From NCBI RefSeq assembly GCF_000708205.1, contig NW_014575561.1, forward strand, positions 1,176,577-1,240,576: DNA of 64,000 bases. The letters run 5' to 3'. Under the pieces are notes generated by a model that was not told the DNA's origin, ran no database searches, and saw only the letters and a list, made by a program, of their open reading frames with translations. The translations under genes were made by a program, and so were the position numbers. How positions within the stretch are numbered: the first letter of the stretch is position 1; each line of letters opens with the position of its first letter. Below are positions 22,806-34,421 of this stretch, one piece after another. The DNA is from Mixia osmundae IAM 14324 (Eukaryota; Basidiomycota; Mixiomycetes; Mixiales; Mixiaceae).

Positions 22806-23259
22806 GTTGTCGTGTACCCGGACTGAGGATCTCGAGCATCTTGTGACAACTTTATAGTGGCGACGTCGCGAATGTCGCAATTCAGCAATTCGTCAGCATG
22901 CTCCGTCAGCACGTCAGCACACATTTTTTTTTATTGTCGGTTTGTCACGCTTCGATAACATTTGACAGGAAAGCTCAGTTTGGCAGGCACGCTCGCCCAG
23001 TCAGCCTAGAGACATGCTAATAAATCTCATGCATCAGCCACCATACGAAGCTTTGGGCACCAGCCGAGCGGCATGTCTCATCAATGCACAAACGCACGAA
23101 TGGCTTTCAGGCCCAGTATAGCCCAGCGTTCGCGTCTGATCGGCCTGGACGCATGGCTTACAATGAACCAAGCCTGGCCTGCAAGCCTTGCTCGCTACGT
23201 CTTGTTGCGAGCTCTTTCTCGATAGCATCAGTGTACGACTAACCAAGTACACGCTAGTC
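22806..23259. other. Divergent promoter region
   Basis: About 450 bp between two outward-facing genes. It contains a short poly-T/poly-A run near 22925-22935 and an AT-rich patch near 23020. No gene was recognised. Confidence 0.5.
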
Positions 23260-25275
23260 ATGTCGACTAGCATGAGTCAGAACAGCTCATGTTCTCTAAC
23301 GGCATGGCTACAGGATGTTTCGAGCACGATGACGGAGAAGCCAGCTGTCGAGAGCGCAGGTCTATCTGCCTCTGAACTACTTGTCAAGCGACACAGAGGC
23401 TCACTGTCTCTTGGTGCGCTGCCCAAGCTTCAGTTCGGCAAATGGTCTGGCTCAGAAGTCTCCATGACCTCGATCTTTCCGGAGCCGCCCAGCTACACAC
23501 CCTCGGACGGTCACACTGCTGAAGATCGCCCTGCGGCTCCTATGACCAGAGCACTTTCTCATGGATCGTCGGATCAACAAGCGGCGCGCCTCTCACGATG
23601 GTCGTTCACAACTGGCGAAAGCTCATCGGCCTCTCTAGATGCTGAGCGACCAGAATCATGCTACGAGCCGACCTTTGGTCTCGTAGTCGGAAGGGGAATG
23701 GCCGGCTTGGCTGCGTACAGTACGCCGCCGTGTATCAAAGTGACAGGTGCCTGACACCCGAGAGCAGGATTGGATGGGTTCAGAGTACAAGCGCGCGCGG
23801 AAAGCCATGGACCCTTGTCGCCGAGGAGCGGTAATGAATCGATGTCAGCTCACCACGCAGAGCTCCTCTCTGCTCTTCAGACAATCAGCTCGGCGCCTGT
23901 TTGTCTGGCAAGATCGAGCTCTTGGTCTATCACTTCTGATAAATTCGTAGACGCATTGGAGCATGCGGACGACGTGCCCGGTATGCTGCCTATAAGATGC
24001 AGTACGTGTTCTAATCTTACTACGATCACAGGCACTGGCAAGGCTGTCCCTGTACGCCTGCCAAAGGTCAGGCGAAAATCGTCAAGCGCCATTGCCCCCT
24101 CCCAGCGCGCATTGGTCGATTCACAGACCGTATCTACGACCACGACGCCATCGCTTCAGCCAGAGAGTGTCTTTGATCGTATAGCGTCGCTACATGACCG
24201 TCAGAGCGATCGGACCAGCCTCAGCACAACCAGTAGTGCTGACTTTGCACTACAGGTGGCAACCGAAGAACCCGGTGAAGAGATTACAGTCTCAACGATG
24301 CCGATCGGCTCGAGCAGGCTTCCTCGGCAAAGACTCTCTATCAAGACGAGCCATGACTTTGCTCACATAAACAGCCCGACCAAAATCGAAAGTGGCTGGT
24401 CAACCTCGATTGACGATTCAATCACACGTAGTCGACTGGCAGAAGCGGCACTGACGCGCGGACTTTCGATCTCACCCGAACCCTTTGGCTGGCAGCCCAG
24501 ATCGTTCGAGCTCAGCCCGACACGCGCTGTCGAGTCCATGCCCAGCCCTGGACGGGTGCCTACGATCCCGGACAGACAACCCTCCTTGAGCTGCTTCGTG
24601 GAACACTTGGAAGATGTCGCTCCGCGAGAAAGCCAATGCACTACCACAGCAAGTACGGAAGCGCTCTCCCAAGACCTCGCGCTGCGTCGCTCGTTGTCAA
24701 AACCGGGCTTGTTCGCGGCTCGCAAGCCACCGCCCAGCATTGATGTTCTTCTTGCATCCTCGCTGTATCCTAGTACACAGCAGGCTCGATCTCCGAGCCC
24801 CGAAAGACGGAGTAGCTGGGAGAGCGAGCTGATTCGTACGTTCGAAGAGAGGATATCGTTCATTGATGGAGCAGAAGGATTCAATCTATCGCCTACCTCG
24901 TTCGTCAGCGCTCGCTCGGATTTCTGGCCAGCAGACACTAGCAAGCCTCTTCCAGAGCTACCCCGTGATGACGACTCTGCACGCAGATCGTTGTCGCCCC
25001 GCAAGGTCTCATTTGCTGTCCCAATGAGCAAACGAGGCAGTCAAAGCTGCGCCACGTCGGTAAGCTGTGAGGATGGCCCGACGGCAGTGCTGGCGCATCT
25101 TTCACACGACTCGCCGTCATCGTCGCCGACAGAGCAAAGCCACCTGAAGCGCGCGACTAGCCTCAATCGCATCAAGACGACCTGGCTGTTCAAGCGCAAG
25201 TCTGCCATTGGCGTCATCTCATCTTTGTCTGACTCGAGCAGCGCAAGCCGTCGTACACCCTCACTGATCATCTGA
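23260..25275 (+). CDS. Serine-rich protein of unknown function
   Basis: Exons 23260-23719, 23768-23981 and 24033-25275 give about 638 residues. Intron 23720-23767 (48 nt) removes an in-frame stop. Intron 23982-24032 (51 nt) is stop-free and frame-neutral but has good GT-AG ends and a branch-like TTCTAAT. The protein is disordered and rich in Ser/Thr/Pro, with repeated SP and RS-type sites (RSPSPERRSS, LSPRKVSF) suggesting heavy phosphorylation, and ends in a basic KRKS segment. I recognise no domain. It could be a polarity or signalling scaffold, but that is a guess. Confidence 0.6.
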
Positions 25276-25387
25276 GCAATCTGCTTGTATCTTGATTGCA
25301 CCTAATTGCCGCTTACCTGCGCATTACTGCTGCAGCCGGAATCGTCGCGTCCCCCTCTGAGAAATTTTCTCCCTTAAGGCGTCGTCT

Positions 25388-27227
25388 ATGGACGGGCAAC
25401 AGTCGAACAGCAAACGCAAGAGATCAGGCTATCGTGGCAAGAATCCGCGAGGGGGAAAGCAACCTTCTCTGGCCTCTCGTCTGTCTGACCCTCGTCCGGA
25501 CATCGACGAGTCACCAGACTCGTCATATCCTGCCTCTGTCGCTGGCGACACGAACGACGGTGCACACGGCAGCTCGAGACAGACTGTCAAGAAGGAAGAC
25601 ACGCTCGCTCATCTGACCGATATGCGCTTCAGTGCTTTCGCAAACCTGCTCACGCCAAGTCTTTTCAAAGCAATTCCTCATGAATTCTGTACAGAGGTAC
25701 AGGCTCAGACGCTGCCTGTCGCCCTCAAGGGCAAGGATATCCTTGCGAGAGCCCTGACTGGCACAGGCAAGACGCTTGGCTTTCTGATACCCTCGCTTGA
25801 TCGTCTCCTGCGCAATCCGACTCGACCTGGCCAGGTCGGTATACTAGTCATGTCGCCGACGCGAGAGCTGGCCACGCAGACTGCAGACGCGGCTAAGCAA
25901 CTCCTCAGCTCCTCTCCTTCGCTTGGCGTTCAGCTCGCACTAGGCGGCGGCAACGTCAATGCGGAACTGAAGAGGCTGACTAGTCAACGCGTTGACGTTC
26001 TCGTCGCCACACCTGGGCGCTTGATCGATCATCTCGCGAACAACGGACTCGCACCTCGGCTGAACGAACTGCAGACTTTCGTCCTGGATGAGGCCGACCA
26101 GCTCTTGCAGCAGGGCTTCAAGCAAGACATTGACCGCATCGTCAGCTTTCTGCCAGACCGACGCACAGTGCCGCGGCAGACGCTTCTTTTCTCGGCTACA
26201 GTGTCGCCGCAGATTCAACAGGTCGCCAAGTTGACGCTACTGCCTGATCACGATTTCATCTCGACCATCAAAGAGAGCGACCTCAATACGCACGAGCGGG
26301 TCAAGCAGACCATCATCGAAGTACCTTTCGAGCGCATTTTCGCGGCCACACTTGCAGTCATTCTGCGCGAGATACAGCAGTCATCCGATGACTGCAAGCT
26401 TTTGCTCTTCTTCCCTACAGCTCGTGCTACCGGTGTAGCCAAAGAGCTGTTTGATCAGATCGAGCTACCCCTGCCGCGGTGGGAGGTCCACAGTCGCAAG
26501 AGTCAATCAGCCCGCGAAAAAGCGACAGAAGCTTTCAAAGCGGCTCGCAAGGGCATATTGTTCAGCTCAGACGTGTCTGCGCGCGGCATGGTGAGCCATA
26601 AGCTGACGGCACAATCTGAGCTGAATTGCCATGCAGGACTTCCCCGATGTGACTGCAGTCATCCAGGTTGGCTTGCCAGCATCTACAGAGCAATACATCC
26701 ATCGCCTTGGCCGAACAGCTCGCGCCGGCAAGGAAGGCCGAGGCATCCTCATTCTTGCGCCTTACGAGCGACCTTTCCTATCGCTATCTGGCATCAAACA
26801 ATTACCCATCAAGCCAGATCCCACCTTCACGACAGCCTTGTATGAGCCTTATCAGCCTACCATCGAGCAGGCGCTGTCTCGGGTAAGCAACGAGAGCAAA
26901 GGTCAGGCATATTCCGCCTATCTTGGCTTTACCAAAGGTTTCGTCAAGCTGCTTCAAACCTCAGCCAAAGGCGTCGTCGATCTCGCAGAGCAATACGCCG
27001 TCAACGTGCTCCTCTATGTACCGGAACCCGGCCAGCCTCGTACGCCGCCCCTGATGGCGTCTACGATTGGCAAGATGGGCCTGCGCGAACTGCGCCCGTA
27101 TCTCAACGTAGTCAAAGAATTACCACCGAAGCAGGGCGCAAATGGCCAGGCTGTTCAGGCACGAGGACACCCATCGCCGGGGCGAGGCGGACGCGGTGGC
27201 AGTCGGGGAGGCCACAGAAGAGCGTGA
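25388..27227 (+). CDS. DEAD-box ATP-dependent RNA helicase (Mss116-like)
   Basis: Exons 25388-26590 and 26637-27227 give 597 residues. Motifs in order: ALTGTGKT (122-129), PTRELA (157-162), ATPGR, DEAD (234-237), FSATVS, then DVSARGMDFPDV across the intron and HRLGRTARAGKEGRG. A basic N-terminus and an RGG-rich tail (PGRGGRGGSRGG) flank the core. The C-terminal extension after the helicase core suits the Mss116 type, which remodels group II introns and other RNAs in mitochondria. The N-terminus is not a textbook presequence, so a nuclear role is possible. The intron (46 nt) is GT-AG. Confidence 0.9.
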
Positions 27228-27318
27228 TCATATAGATTGTCTTTCGAGTCCGAGGCCCCATAGACCTGTACTGTAAGTCAAGCCCAAAAGATAGACTGTA
27301 ACCGCAATACAACAATGT

Positions 27319-28881
27319 CTAATGCCGGGAGAGGCCGGGCACACTTCGCTCCTGCATAGTGACTGAAGTATGTGGCAATGGCGGCTTGGCTTTGCCTAGA
27401 CTGCCGCTGCGTTTGCGATTGCCTGTCAGAGTTTGGCGCTCGAGATGATGCTGACCGGTTGCATGTGGGTCGTGTTGAGTTTTAACATTGAAATGTGAGT
27501 GGAGGGAGGCTTGCGCAAAGGCCGAATGATCAGAGAAGGACTGGTCCCTGAAGACCGATGCTGGATCCTCCTCGAGGCTGACTAGCTGGTAGTTCAGTCT
27601 CGATAGCTTAGCGTTGAGCTCGGGCAAGATGTCCCGTTCGCATCTCTGCTTCTCGGAACGCAGGCCCTCCTCGCGTGCAGTGAGATCGTACAGCCGTTCT
27701 CTCATACTGGTCATCGTGCTCTCGTGTTCGCTCTGTTCGGCCCTGGCCAATCTGTCCAGTTCGTCGAGCTCCATTTTTGCCTTTGCCACATCTGCTTCCG
27801 CTTTCGCGCGTTTCTCCTCTACCTCGTGCTGATCAGCCTGTATTGCCTCTGCTTGCAAGGTCTCGTCTTCCCCGAGATGCTTGAGTCTTATGGCTTCGCT
27901 CTCAAGGGTAGCAATCCGCGAGCGCGCTCTCGTATCGTCTCTGTTTGCCTTTTCGAGAGTGCGTTTGAGACTCGCGATGGATGCCTGCAGCTGATGCTCA
28001 GCCTGACGAGCAGCTAGGCGCTCCTTCTTCAGCAGAGCTCTCAGATCGTCTTCGCTTGCACTTTCACCCCCTCGACTGATGGGATCGTGTGAAGAGTACG
28101 GCGGTGGGGCGTCTTCCTCGTGCTCGTGTGAGCCCGACTCGTCTGTCCTTGGCGATTCCGTTGCTGCTTCTGCAGATGATGTCGCTTTCATGGATGTCAG
28201 CGATAGGAGCTCCGAAAGTTGCTCAGACTTACTCGAGACAAGTGAGTCGCGCGACGCCTGAGCGATATCTTCTTCGACGGCATCATCCGATGCTTCCAGC
28301 TCATCTGTGCTTCTATCGCCGGAAGCGGTCTGACTGGGCTCAAAGATGGTGACATCGATGTCGTAGGTCTTGCCAGGCGACAGACCAAAGATGACGATGA
28401 CGCTTTGCTGGGCAGAGCCGTCGGTCGTGCCCGAGTAGAACACGTGAGGCCAGTGCACGCCGTCTAGCTTGATCGACATGGTAGGCATATCATCAAGCTC
28501 GACTGTGGCTGAATCTTCCGTACCAGTAGTGTTGGGCGAGAGTGCGACGGTGACTGCAGTTGAGGTGACATCGATGACTTGCAGCAAGAACCGAGCGGAT
28601 TGTGGAGTGCTGGGCAAAGCACAGTCCGGCGCAAAGGACGTCGCACTTTCGCCTTCCTCTGACGTGGCGCCCTCAACTGGCGGCTTCCACGGTCTCACAG
28701 CCTGCCATTTCGTCTTCCGGGCCTGGCTCTGGGTGTCGTTGTGCGCTGGCTCAGAAGTCGATGAGCTCGCTGTTGGTCTTTCGAGGCTCTGAGCATGGGG
28801 AGGAGTGCTGGGCGAATCTATTGGCGCTGCCACTTCCTGTGCTCGGGCTGGCTTGTGACTATGGTGCTTGTGTCTTGTCAT
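27319..28881 (-). CDS. FN3-like domain and coiled-coil protein
   Basis: One exon of 520 residues. Residues roughly 95-185 look like a fibronectin type III sandwich (FLLQVIDVTSTAVTVALSP; VIVIFGLSPGKTYDIDV). A long acidic linker follows, then a strongly charged coiled coil of about 150 residues (EDDLRALLKKERLAARQAEH onward), ending in a basic tail. Similar architectures occur in basidiomycete proteins of unknown role. No signal peptide or membrane segment. Antisense open frames on the plus strand (27614-28352) are shadows of the coiled-coil codons. Confidence 0.7.
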   Translation of the reverse strand: MTRHKHHSHKPARAQEVAAPIDSPSTPPHAQSLERPTASSSTSEPAHNDTQSQARKTKWQAVRPWKPPVEGATSEEGESATSFAPDCALPSTPQSARFLLQVIDVTSTAVTVALSPNTTGTEDSATVELDDMPTMSIKLDGVHWPHVFYSGTTDGSAQQSVIVIFGLSPGKTYDIDVTIFEPSQTASGDRSTDELEASDDAVEEDIAQASRDSLVSSKSEQLSELLSLTSMKATSSAEAATESPRTDESGSHEHEEDAPPPYSSHDPISRGGESASEDDLRALLKKERLAARQAEHQLQASIASLKRTLEKANRDDTRARSRIATLESEAIRLKHLGEDETLQAEAIQADQHEVEEKRAKAEADVAKAKMELDELDRLARAEQSEHESTMTSMRERLYDLTAREEGLRSEKQRCERDILPELNAKLSRLNYQLVSLEEDPASVFRDQSFSDHSAFAQASLHSHFNVKTQHDPHATGQHHLERQTLTGNRKRSGSLGKAKPPLPHTSVTMQERSVPGLSRH

Positions 28882-29212
28882 TTGCCCAGATGCGAGGAGC
28901 TAGCAGCGGCGGCAGCAGCATCAGCAGCATCATTACACGTCACCTTTGAGAGCGTGAGAGATTTATGGCATCGCCTACTCCGCAGTCGCCTAGCTGAATG
29001 CAGCAGTAGCATCTCATGCGCAGCTTCATCCTCGAGCGCAGCAAGTGAGCTCCCTCCGCCGCCATAGTACGTCCCGTCGACATTCGGAGCACTCGGTAGC
29101 TAGGCCACCACTGTCCGTGCACGATAGCACCGCAACGAGATCACGCTCACGACGTGTGGCAACGCTGTCAACCTGACCAGCGAGCTACGACCAGAATACG
29201 ACATAGCCCAGC
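28882..29212. other. Divergent promoter region
   Basis: About 330 bp between outward-facing genes. It starts with a GCA/GCG-rich repeat-like patch (28905-28935). No gene seen. Confidence 0.5.
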
Positions 29213-30666
29213 ATGAGAGCTTGGACATGGACAGCTTGCCTCGTAGCAGCATCAGCACTGCTCGTACGCGCAGAGCCTGTCCCAGAAGCCTACCGCGATC
29301 TCGCCAAGACGACGATAGAACTTGATGCAGCGGCCGCCCAACTGTGAGCCTGCCGTAGCAACAGCTTGCATCCAGCGCTGACTCTCGAGTGATTGGCAGT
29401 GATCAGGGCAAGTTCATGATCCACATCAGCCGTGTGGATGATCTGCTCGACGATGACGAAGCCAAGACTGTTCTACTCGAGCGGATCTCACACATCGTCG
29501 TCAAGCTCCAGCTGGATGGCGACCACCTTGTCGTCAATGATGCCCCTCTCTCCATGGACCTTGCTCAGCCTACTGCTGACAATCAGCTCAAGGCCAGCAT
29601 CGTCAGAGCGACCGCGCTCCGATTGCCTGCCAAATTGGATCATTCCGGCTACGGCGCACAAGAACTCGAACACCTTACCCAAGCCCTCTCTGTTGGTCTC
29701 GTCGGTCTGCAGGTCAGACTCCATGTCGAGAAGATGCCTGCACGTATCCGCGCCGTCACACTCGGTGGTGGTCAGGCACCGCAGGAGATCGAGGGCGCTT
29801 CACTCAGAAGAGTCTCTCTCTTCATCACCCTCGTCGAGGTCGAGGGTCAGGCGCTCAAGCATAGTACGACTGCACGTATTCCCGTCGTCCAGATGCTCTT
29901 TGCGAAGCATGACGAGTCCGGCAAGTACGAACTCAGGACAGTCACCGCGGGCAACGGTGCGCCCATCCAATACGTCGACCATGCGACGCCTGCGACCAAT
30001 ACCGCCCTTGCAAACATGACTAGCTCGACCGCTGGCTTCTTTAAGGACGCCATGACGGCATCTACGTCTAGATTTGATGAGATGCTTGATTCCGTCAAGA
30101 GCCGCATCAGCTCGATGCGCAAGACAATTTGCGCAACCATGTCGCGTCTCGGTCTGGCTTCGAAGCATCCGCAGGAGCTTACATCTACCGATCATCCCGC
30201 TTTCGAGCCGCCTCGTATGGCAGGCGGCTACCGGCTACCTCTTGCCGGCAGTGCCGCTCGTCCTCATCATCCGTCTCACCATCACGGCCGTCCTTGCGCC
30301 GGCCGTGGACATCATCGTCACGGTCACGGTCATCACAACGGTACGCTGCATTGGTACCTCGTACCCGTCTACGGGATGCGCATCGTCTTCAGTAACATCC
30401 ACGAGGCCGCAGCAAATGCCGGCGCCTACGTCATTGATCGACCTCTCCTCGCAATGATCCTAGCTGTCATCTTAGGCTGCACTTTGGGTACAGTCCTCGC
30501 CGCTCTCCAGGCCCGCGCTCGTCGACAGGCTCTCGAGCTCGACGCGTTGCCCGAATACGAGACGCTAGACAATAAGGATCTCGACCTTGATGAGAAGGAT
30601 GAGGTCCTCTTCGATGTCACCGTCGAGTCCGTTCCCCGTTACAGCGGAGAGCATAGCAAAGCCTAG
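29213..30666 (+). CDS. Type I single-pass membrane protein, unknown family
   Basis: Exons 29213-29343 and 29400-30666 (465 residues). The signal peptide MRAWTWTACLVAASALLVRA lies wholly in exon 1. The large lumenal/extracellular part has a beta-rich feel (HIVVKLQLDGDHLVVND; ALSVGLVGLQVRLHVEKMP) and a His/Gly-rich stretch (HHHGRPCAGRGHHRHGHGHH) before the membrane helix (LLAMILAVILGCTLGTVLAAL). The tail is short and acidic. The His cluster might bind metal. I recognise no family. It leads a run of signal-peptide-bearing ORFs. Confidence 0.7.
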
Positions 30667-30728
30667 GCCGCTAGCGGTTTCCTCAGCCTGACGATCATGA
30701 TGACAGTGCATTGTTGTTCCTACCTAGC

Positions 30729-30887
30729 ATGCAGAACTCTCTCTCCATACGTACGCCAGCGCTGGTCCTAGCCAGCATGGCACTGCTACTCAGCCTCGTG
30801 ACTGCCTGCCATCTACCGCAGTCCAATTTTTACCGCTTTGCTGGAGCGCTCACTGATCATTTGACTACCAAAACGGCGCGCTCGTGA
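30729..30887 (+). CDS. Candidate small secreted peptide ORF
   Basis: A 52-residue frame opens with a good signal peptide (LVLASMALLLSLVTA) and then only about 25 residues. It sits between two larger membrane-protein genes on the same strand. It might be a genuine short secreted peptide, a first exon whose partner I did not find, or chance. There is no independent support. Confidence 0.25.
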   Translation: MQNSLSIRTPALVLASMALLLSLVTACHLPQSNFYRFAGALTDHLTTKTARS

Positions 30888-30981
30888 CTCTTGTTCACGC
30901 GCCTTGATGTGCTTGTGAAGTGCTTCGAATGCAATATGAAGGGATGCTACGATATCCTCTGCTGTATACAGACAGACGACT

Positions 30982-31691
30982 ATGCTTATGCGGATCGCGC
31001 TACTGCTCGCTCTAGGCACGCAAAGCGCCCGTCTGGCGCCTTTGTCTGACGATAGCTTGCAGGATCAGCATGTACAGTCATAGCAGCACCCCTTGCGGGC
31101 GAGCAGGCGGTCTTCAGGGCGCATCGCTTCAAGTCACTCGATGGATACTTTCCCACACGTGGCGACGATAGCGAGACGACGGCTTGGCATCTGGCGGCAT
31201 CGATCAGTCGAGCTTATCGCAACATGCTGAAAGAGGCTGCTGCGGAAGCCGAAGCTATTCCTCTTGCCAATCTCGAGCAACGCACGACGCAGCGGACATC
31301 TTTGCGTATCGAGGGTCGGACGTTGCCAAAGTCGGTAGATGGCGACAGAGTGCAAGCAAACGAGGCCAAAATGGGATGGATGAGCTCATCCTGCGTAGAC
31401 AGCACGAATCTTGCGCGTCGCTCCCCTTGTAGCGACGACGACCAATGCAGCGGCCTCGAGCCGCCGTTGGCCGCCATGAATGGCTGGCTGGGCGTGTTTC
31501 TCGCCCGCGCTTTGCTGCATGCGATAGCCATCTTCTCGTTTTTCACAGCTCTCGGTGTTGCTCACACATGGCTGTGGTCGCATCTGCACTCACTCGACGA
31601 GAATATCGATACGTCTTGCAAGGGGGAGAAGCATATAGTCGAAGCAAAGAGCGATGACACTCCCCCAGTCTGGCTCTTGACGTTGCCGTAA
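30982..31691 (+). CDS. Type I single-pass membrane protein, unknown family
   Basis: The preferred model is exon 1 30982-31015 (34 nt), a 47-nt intron 31016-31062 with a GC donor (GCACGC) and branch-like CTGAC, then 31063-31691; 220 residues. This gives a clean signal peptide, MLMRIALLLALGSACTVIAA. The alternative GT intron (31072-31106) is only 35 nt. The lumenal region is unrecognised; a TM helix (LLHAIAIFSFFTALGVAHTWL) is followed by a short polar tail. The 34-nt, phase-1 first exon is identical in layout to that of the gene at 32350, suggesting tandem duplicates that diverged. Confidence 0.55.
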
Positions 31692-32349
31692 TAGGACGGA
31701 TGTTACGTTGTCCAATGTACAATGAAGGCTGCTTTGCGATAAGCTGGCGACGATGTGCTGCCTAATATGAGAACACGAGAAACGCGGTCGTCATTGAACG
31801 GATCGCGAATGTGCACCACTGTCAATGCAGGGACGGAACTTGGCCATGTTCAGCGGGCTGCCTGCTGACCCTGTCGTTTCTTTCAGATGGACGAGCAATC
31901 ACGAGCCAACTAGGGGGGCTGTTCTCAGAGAACAGAAGCCTATGACGTCGTATGCCTTACGAGGAAGGTTCTTTCCAGGGTCGACAGAAGACTTTCTGCA
32001 CTCGCAGGCGCACAACGCCTGCAAGGAACAGCGGGCTTTTCGACAAAGCTGGCCGAGTTTAGCAGCGTTGGGGCGCCCGAACTTGAGATCGACCTGCCCG
32101 ATGATCGTGCATGACAAACTTTAAAACGACCCAGTGTCGATCGCTGCAAAGAAGCGGCGTCGCGCTTGCTCTTGCAAATGCTTGCTAGCGTCTTAGCCAA
32201 CAAGTAGTGTGCCGGCATTCTGCAGCGTCGAGAGTTCTTTATATCGGCGGCACGGTATCGGCATATCGACTATCGTACGAGCACCGGAGTATAAAGACCG
32301 CACGGCCCTCAAAACTTGACAGACGCCCCAGTCGGTCTTCGAGCTGGCA
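31692..32349. other. Intergenic region with TATA-type promoter at its end
   Basis: No gene was recognised in this 658 bp. Short frames on both strands lack domains, signal peptides or a workable splice. The downstream end holds a TATAAA element, listed separately. Confidence 0.5.
32290..32295 (+). promoter_or_regulatory. TATA box
   Basis: TATAAA lies 55 bp upstream of the proposed ATG at 32350. The spacing suits a core promoter with a short 5' leader and supports that start over the downstream ATG at 32420. Confidence 0.4.
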
Positions 32350-33046
32350 ATGGTCAGAAGTAGATGCATATGCGCATGCTTAGGTATGCCTCCCAACGCA
32401 GATATGGTTTGATGCGCTAATGTTCAACGCAGTGCTAGCGTTGGCATGCAGCGGTCTGGCAAAACCCGTCAAGAAAGTAGTCATAGAGCCTGAACTGCCG
32501 CCTGATATTGTTATCGCCAAGCGAGCGTCTTCTGCCGCAGATAGAGCGAGGGAATGGCAGAAGCAACTCCGGCTGGCGCAAGAGCAGTACAAGCCAGCGC
32601 CGGAAGATCTGCAATTGCATAACCCAGGCAAGGCAATCGAGGAGAAAGCATCACCGACATCGACCTCATCGAGTACACAAGCGCACCCGGCGGAGCAAAG
32701 CGACAGCAGTCAATTGCCTGGCCAGAGCAAGCAATTCGAAGCACTCGTCGACCCGACCGAACTCGACAGGCACGAGACTGCTCCGAGGCCAGCGCAGTCT
32801 CCTGTCGTCAAAGCTGCCGGGCCGCTGTGTCATGCGCTCGTGAACATCCTCATCTCGATGATCGTGTTCTGCATGGCTAGCGCGAGCTTGCATCTCGTCA
32901 ACAGCATGCGCAAAAAGGGCATTTCGTTGACCGACGAACAAGATCCCGCTTTGGACGAAAAGCCTCGTGGTCATTCTGACTCGGTCTCGTCTTTCAAGGA
33001 TCCCAGAGGTCGAGAAGCGTTCTATGCGGACGACGAGTTGGCGTGA
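32350..33046 (+). CDS. Type I single-pass membrane protein, unknown family
   Basis: Exon 1 32350-32383 (34 nt), a 49-nt GT-AG intron 32384-32432 with branch-like GCTAATG, then 32433-33046; 215 residues. Splicing gives the signal peptide MVRSRCICACLVLALACSGLA. Using the in-frame ATG 32420 instead would give a weaker one. The lumenal part is Lys/Glu/Gln-rich and probably disordered. The TM helix is LVNILISMIVFCMASASLHLV. The cytosolic tail has acidic and Ser-rich segments ending FYADDELA. It shares its layout with the upstream gene at 30982. Confidence 0.65.
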
Positions 33047-33090
33047 GATTACGTGTATCGGTACTTGTTGTGCAATTGTCATAGTCGTCA

Positions 33091-34273
33091 TCATATCCTC
33101 AGGGTTGACATCGAGATCTCTGTCACGCTGACCGTCGCAGAAACAGACGTTGCTGCAGGGACCTCGCAGGGAGGAGCGACGTCTGATGGCCCCGGATCGA
33201 GCGGTGCTGTCGGTGTAGCGCGCGTTGCCTTGATGAGTAGCGGGATCATCGCGCCCGGGGCCATCGGGAAAGGACGATGCTTGACGACCTTGAGCAGAGC
33301 AGTGATGACACCTGAGTGACAGGTGATGGAGACGACAGGGCTGGACTCGGTGGCGAAGAGAGCGTCGAGGGCGGCCTTGATTCTGATCTGCTGCTGTCTG
33401 CTGGTCTCTTGCTCGAAGCGTGTCCAGAGCTCGTCCTTTTCTTTGAAACCCTCTTCAAAGTCAAAGTCATATCGTTCTTCAATCCACCGTTTGGTGTTTC
33501 GACGATCGCAAGTGTGCAAACCAATGGTCTCTCGCCATTGCTCTTTGAAGATGGGCGTCTGCTCTGTCGGAGCTTTCGGGCCGATGACGATGTCGGTCCA
33601 AGTGATCTTGAGCGTCGACGCCGCTCTGGAGAGAGGGGACGAGTAGAAGAGTTGGGGCAAGGGGGCGCCCGCTTTGAGTTCCCTCTGCCAGGCGCGATGT
33701 GCCTCGGCTGCCTGCTGGAGGCCGCGAGGTGTGAGGAGGGCGTCTGGTCCCCAGGTCATGGACTGGTTGCCGTTCTCCATTGACCAATAGCAGTCCCATG
33801 CGTTCTTGCCCACATGCATCTCTGCGACGTTGTGATAGCCCTCGCCGTGCCGGGCGGCAAAGATGAGCTTGTACGACTCATCCGGTGAAGCGGCTGCGTT
33901 GAGCTCGGTGACCCTGGCGTGCAGCGCCGCCCAGCTGTCGAGCTTGAGTCCGAAACGAGTGCCGTTGTGATACTGAACGTGTGCCTCGGTCAGCTAGCTC
34001 AGGCTGATGACACCTCCGGAGGAGACTCACCACTCGGAACGATCTATCATCCGTCGTCTTCTCCGACTGGGCAAAGTAGCCTGTCAGAGCTTCGTACTCT
34101 GTAGGCTGTAGCAGCTTCCCCGGGGGTATGCGTGCGCTAGAAGGCATGATGAACCACCAGAAAAGCCAGGTGATGAACAAGGTGGCAGCAGTCAAGGGCA
34201 TCAACAAGGTGGGACAGCGGCGGCGACGGAGTGTCTGACTGCTGTCTGTTTGCAGAGCCTGGTAGGCATGCAT
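33091..34273 (-). CDS. Histidine phosphatase (phosphoglycerate mutase-like), membrane-anchored
   Basis: Exons 34273-34031 and 33972-33091 give 374 residues. A hydrophobic helix near the N-terminus (LTAATLFITWLFWWFIM) suggests a signal anchor. The catalytic RHGEGYHN motif and the second histidine (SITCHSGVITALL) are both present, with YSSPLSRAASTL between, as in fungal Pmu1-like enzymes. The substrate is unknown; the family dephosphorylates small phosphoesters. The intron 33973-34030 is GT-AG. The C-terminal 50 residues are Ala/Pro/Ser-rich and not conserved. The anchor would place the enzyme in the secretory pathway or on an organelle surface. Confidence 0.82.
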
Positions 34274-34421
34274 GGCCTCATCCTCTTCTCGTGCACTGCC
34301 CTCGCTCGGCTACCGGCCTGCGCTCGGACTGTCAAAGCTGCGCCGCCGTGTGCGCGCACCGTGCACCGACCCTCCTCTCTCGTCTCGACGGCCGGCAAGC
34401 GTACACCCCTCAGCAGCCGGC

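Noticed and set aside
24363-25031. Long minus-strand open frame (222 codons)
   Set aside because: It lies entirely inside the serine-rich gene on the plus strand. Serine codon bias opens the antisense frame, and it shows no domain or start context.
27614-28352. Overlapping plus-strand frames
   Set aside because: They mirror the coiled-coil codons of the minus-strand FN3-like protein; the alternating charged codons open all antisense frames.
31072-31106. 35-nt GT-AG intron in the orphan membrane protein gene
   Set aside because: Shorter than almost all other introns here and with no branch-like site. The GC-AG choice gives a normal 47-nt intron and a better signal peptide.
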